Source of the DNA: Sphingomonas azotifigens NBRC 15497
GTDB lineage: Bacteria > Pseudomonadota > Alphaproteobacteria > Sphingomonadales > Sphingomonadaceae
Assembly: GCF_002091475.1 (NCBI RefSeq)
Contig: NZ_BCTR01000014.1
Span: 124,001 to 188,000, forward strand
DNA length: 64,000 bases
Direction: 5' to 3'
The translations under genes were made by a program, and so were the position numbers. Positions 61,242-64,000 of this stretch are shown in pieces. Numbering within the stretch: position 1 is the stretch's first letter; each line of letters opens with the position of its first letter. Under the pieces are notes generated by a model, which was not told the DNA's origin, searched no databases, and saw only the letters and a list, made by a program, of their open reading frames with translations.

Positions 61242-61255
61242 TGTCAGCGCTGACA
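61242..61255 (+). promoter_or_regulatory. Perfect LacI-type operator upstream of lacI
   Basis: TGTCAGCGCTGACA is a perfect 14-bp palindrome with the central CG expected of LacI-family sites. It lies 27 bp before the TTG start of the LacI gene, in the 49-bp gap after the phospholipase gene, so it fits autoregulation. Confidence 0.65.
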
Positions 61256-61281
61256 ATACAAGTTGAGCAGGGGGCGAGCAC

Positions 61282-62277
61282 TTGAAGTCAGTGGGATTGG
61301 TCGAACTGGCAAAGATCGCGGGCGTGTCGGTTTCCACCGCGTCGCGGGCCTTGTCCAACCATCCCCGCGTTGCCCGTGGCACGCGTGAACGGATCGTCGC
61401 GCTCGCGCAGGAGCACGGCTTTCGCCTGAACCAGACCGCCAGTGCGCTGCGCAAACAGCGCACCGGCGCGATCGGCGTGGTGGTACCGATGGGCCATGAA
61501 GTGGACCAAGCGCTGTCCGACCCGTTCTTCATGGGGCTGCTCGGCGGCCTTGCCGACGCGCTTGCCAAGCGCAGCTACGATCTGTTCCTGTCCCGCGTGG
61601 TGCCGCAGGGGCCACGCTGGCTCGACGACATCATCGCGTCCGGCCGGGTCGACGGCATCATCCTGATCGGCCAGTCGGACCAGTTCGACGCAATCGAGCG
61701 GGTCGCCGAAAGCTATGAGCGCATGGTGGTGTGGGGAGCGGCCCGCCTCGAGTCGCACCAGGTCACCGTCGGCACCGACAATGTTACCGGCGGCGAACTC
61801 GCCGCCCGGCATCTGATCAAGCGCGGCTGCAAGCGGCTGGCCTTTCTGGGCACGACGGAGGTGCCCGAGTTCGCCGATCGCTATCGGGGCTTCCAGGCTG
61901 CGGTGCGAGACTTCGGCGAAGTCGCGGAAACGGTGGTGCCGATCCACTTGGCGGTGGAGAATGCCTATCGCGAGATTGGTGCCTATCTCGCCGCCAATCC
62001 TGCGCCGGACGGGGTGTTTGCCGCCTCCGACGTGATCGCGATGAGCGCGATTCGCGCCTTTGCCGATCGCGGCCTGCGCGTGCCGGCCGATGTCGCGGTG
62101 GTAGGCTATGACGACATCCTGCTCGCTGGCTACACCTCGCCCGCGCTCACCACGGTGCGGCAGGACGTGGTCTATGGCGCGGACCTGCTGGTCGAACTGC
62201 TGCTCGCCCGCATCGCCGGGCAGAAAGTGGGATCGGTCGCGATGCTGCCCGAACTGATCGTCCGCGATTCCGCCTAG
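61282..62277 (+). CDS. LacI-family transcriptional regulator
   Basis: 331 residues from a TTG at 61282 with GGGGGCGAG upstream. The helix-turn-helix LVELAKIAGVSVSTASRALS occupies residues 6-25, followed by the hinge and a sugar-binding domain (GIILIGQSDQ, DVAVVGYDDILLAGYTSP, LTTVRQDV). A perfect palindrome sits just upstream. No sugar-catabolic genes adjoin it in the window, so its targets may be elsewhere. Its stop codon interlocks with that of the opposing kinase gene in a CTAG. Confidence 0.88.
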   Translation: MKSVGLVELAKIAGVSVSTASRALSNHPRVARGTRERIVALAQEHGFRLNQTASALRKQRTGAIGVVVPMGHEVDQALSDPFFMGLLGGLADALAKRSYDLFLSRVVPQGPRWLDDIIASGRVDGIILIGQSDQFDAIERVAESYERMVVWGAARLESHQVTVGTDNVTGGELAARHLIKRGCKRLAFLGTTEVPEFADRYRGFQAAVRDFGEVAETVVPIHLAVENAYREIGAYLAANPAPDGVFAASDVIAMSAIRAFADRGLRVPADVAVVGYDDILLAGYTSPALTTVRQDVVYGADLLVELLLARIAGQKVGSVAMLPELIVRDSA

Positions 62278-64000
62278 GCCGGCGCGGCCGGCGCCATCAG
62301 CAACCGGTGCAGCGCGGCGGCGAGCGTGCGCGCATCGAACGGCTTGTCGATCACGGTCACTGCGTCGAGCCCGATCGGCAGATGGTCGCGGCCATAGCCG
62401 CTGACGAACAGGAACGGCACCTCCTGCTGCTGCAACAGCGCCGCGACGTCGTCGACCAGCGCACCTTGCAGGTTGCCGTCGAGCAGCACGGCATCGGCGG
62501 GCGTCGCCAGGATCAGGGTCCGCGCCTCGGCCGCCGTCGCCGCCATGCCGGCCACCACCATGCCGAGATCGGCGAGGATCGTCGCTAGCTCGAGCGCGAC
62601 CAGCGGCTCGTCCTCGATGATCAGCACGCGCTTGCCGGCCAGCGCCGCGCTGTCCCCGGGCCGCAGCACCGGCACGCTCTTGCGGGTGGAAGCCGCTTCC
62701 CCGCGCAGGCGCACCGCGCTCGCATAGGGGATCGACAGCGTCCAGGCGACGCCCTCCGCGGCATAGCTTGGCACCGCGCTGCCGCCTTCGGCCTTCAGGC
62801 TGCGCTCGATCAGCGCGGTGCCGAAGCCCCGCCGGGTGGGTGCCGCAACCGCAGGGCCACCGCTTTCCTGCCAGTCGAGCGCGAGCACGCCGTCGCGCAC
62901 CGCCCAGCGCAGCCGCACCCTGCCCTGCGGCACCGACAATGCGCCATATTTGTGGGCGTTCGTCGCGAGTTCGTGCAGCACCAGCGCAAGGTGCAGCGCC
63001 GGCTCCGGCGCCAGTTCGACATCGGGTCCACCGGTATCAAACCGTTCGGGATCGATCGTGCCCGTCTGCAGCTGGCCTTCGACCAGTTCCTCCAGGCTCG
63101 CGCCCTGCCAGGTGGTGCTGCTCAGCAGCGAGTGCGCGCGAGCGAGTGCATGGATCCGTCCGATGAACGTCGGCGCGAAATCCGAGGGGCCGGAGGAGTG
63201 CCGCAGCGTCTGGGTGGCGATCGCCTGCACCGAGGCGAGCGTGTTCTTCACCCGGTGGTTCAGCTCGCCGATCAGCAGGCGCTGCGTCTCCTCGGCCCGT
63301 ACCCGATCGGTGACATCGAGGATCTGGGTGTTGACCGACAGCAGCGTGCCGTCCGCCCCGAGCAGCGCCGATCCATAGACTTCGCAGTCCAGCGTCACGC
63401 CCACGGCCGTGCGCATCCGCAGCTGGCGCATGTCGCGCACCTGCGCGCCGTCGATCATCCCGCACATCATCGTGTCGAACAGCGCGGCAGGTTCGGCATC
63501 GAGCCATTCGAGCTCGGAGGGCCGCAGCCCGGAGACCTCCGCCATCCGCCAGCCGAACATCCGCTCGGCCCCCGCCGACCAGGCGATGATTCGCTGCTCG
63601 GCATCGAACTCGACGATCGCCAGCGGCGAATTGTCGCGATGGGCGTTCAGCCGCGCGAGCGCCGCGGCGTGGCGATCGCGCTGCCGGGCGATCTCCTGCC
63701 GCTGGCGCGCCAGCTCGACGAAGATCTCCACCTTGTTCCGCACCACCTGCGGATCGACCGGCTTGAGCAGATAATCGACCGCACCGGTTTCGAAACCACG
63801 GAAGCGACGGCGCTCGTCGGTCGCGACGGCGGTGAGGAAGATGATCGGCACGCGCCGCGTGCGCTCGGTCCCGCGCATCAGCTCGGCGAGTTCGAACCCG
63901 TCCATGCCCGGCATCTGCACGTCGAGCAGCGCCAGCGCGACGTCGTGGACGAGCAGCAGCTCCAGCGCCTCCATGCCCGAGGCGGCGGTGAGCAGCTCCA
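62274..64000 (-). CDS. Hybrid sensor kinase: receiver-PAS-HWE kinase-receiver (5' end outside window)
   Basis: The frame stays open to the window edge, so the first part of the N-terminal receiver is missing. Visible order: receiver (LALLDVQMPGMDGFELAELM with phospho-Asp, VDYLLKPVD), a short coiled coil, a PAS domain (NSPLAIVEFDAEQRIIAWS), an HWE/HisKA-2 kinase (GELNHRVKNTLASVQA with phospho-His; LVLHELATNAHKYGAL N-box), and a C-terminal receiver (RVLIIEDEPLVALEL; VLLDGNL; VIDKPFD). HWE kinases with terminal receivers often act in general-stress or light signalling. No membrane segment, so cytoplasmic. Convergent with the LacI gene. Confidence 0.9.
   Translation of the reverse strand, partial: ELLTAASGMEALELLLVHDVALALLDVQMPGMDGFELAELMRGTERTRRVPIIFLTAVATDERRRFRGFETGAVDYLLKPVDPQVVRNKVEIFVELARQRQEIARQRDRHAAALARLNAHRDNSPLAIVEFDAEQRIIAWSAGAERMFGWRMAEVSGLRPSELEWLDAEPAALFDTMMCGMIDGAQVRDMRQLRMRTAVGVTLDCEVYGSALLGADGTLLSVNTQILDVTDRVRAEETQRLLIGELNHRVKNTLASVQAIATQTLRHSSGPSDFAPTFIGRIHALARAHSLLSSTTWQGASLEELVEGQLQTGTIDPERFDTGGPDVELAPEPALHLALVLHELATNAHKYGALSVPQGRVRLRWAVRDGVLALDWQESGGPAVAAPTRRGFGTALIERSLKAEGGSAVPSYAAEGVAWTLSIPYASAVRLRGEAASTRKSVPVLRPGDSAALAGKRVLIIEDEPLVALELATILADLGMVVAGMAATAAEARTLILATPADAVLLDGNLQGALVDDVAALLQQQEVPFLFVSGYGRDHLPIGLDAVTVIDKPFDARTLAAALHRLLMAPAAPA

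Overview
The window looks like a chromosomal segment of an alphaproteobacterium of the Sphingomonadaceae, most likely Sphingomonas or a close relative. It is GC-rich, has four large TonB-dependent receptors, and carries SapC, cupin-like and tryptophan-halogenase-type genes beside them. It also has a PEP-CTERM protein, HWE-type histidine kinases and candidate EcfG general-stress promoters. I see no tRNA, rRNA, CRISPR array, insertion sequence or phage gene. All functions below are read from sequence patterns; no database search was run.

Layout. 1-10827 is a starch/maltodextrin locus: the tail of a cupin-like gene, an MFS sugar permease with its LacI regulator (leftward), and rightward a TonB receptor, a flavin-dependent halogenase-like protein, a secreted GH13 amylase and a cytoplasmic GH13 glucosidase. 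10803-15191 runs leftward: an amidohydrolase, two small membrane ORFs and a YbaL-type K+/H+ antiporter. A second TonB receptor (15620-18724) stands alone. 18841-33058 is a pectin/hexuronate catabolic locus read leftward: hydratase-like gene, hexuronate permease, UxaC, KduI, KduD, KdgK, carboxylesterase, LacI regulator, TonB receptor, pectate lyase. Pectate lyase cuts the polymer, the receptor imports oligomers, and KduI/KduD/KdgK lead toward KDPG. The aldolase step and the UxaA/UxaB steps are not in the window. 33179-40162 holds a PEP-CTERM protein, a TonB receptor-SapC-cupin operon and a CitE-like lyase. 40398-43146 is a four-gene leftward operon (49-aa acidic protein, SRPBCC protein, Zn-dehydrogenase, SDR).

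43390-57443 is the most unusual part: a glycan/inositol cluster. Two leftward groups (Zn-dehydrogenase plus Gfo/Idh; histidine phosphatase, methyltransferase, glycoside hydrolase, inositol-3-phosphate synthase) lie opposite a rightward run of two epimerases, a GT4 transferase, two CgeB-like transferases and a CgeB/UDP-glucuronate-decarboxylase fusion. Nearly all genes overlap by 1-4 bases. The 244-bp divergent gap carries a GGAAC-N16/17-TGTT motif on each strand, which suggests control by the PhyR/EcfG general stress response. The glycoside hydrolase has its barrel strands in circularly permuted order. 57588-64000 holds a degenerate HWE-kinase-like protein, a Crp/Fnr regulator, a Tat-exported phospholipase C, a LacI regulator with a perfect palindromic operator, and a hybrid sensor kinase cut by the window end.

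Non-coding structure includes four intergenic inverted-repeat elements (one with perfect 30-bp terminal inverted repeats), two clear intrinsic terminators, and several palindromes placed like operators.
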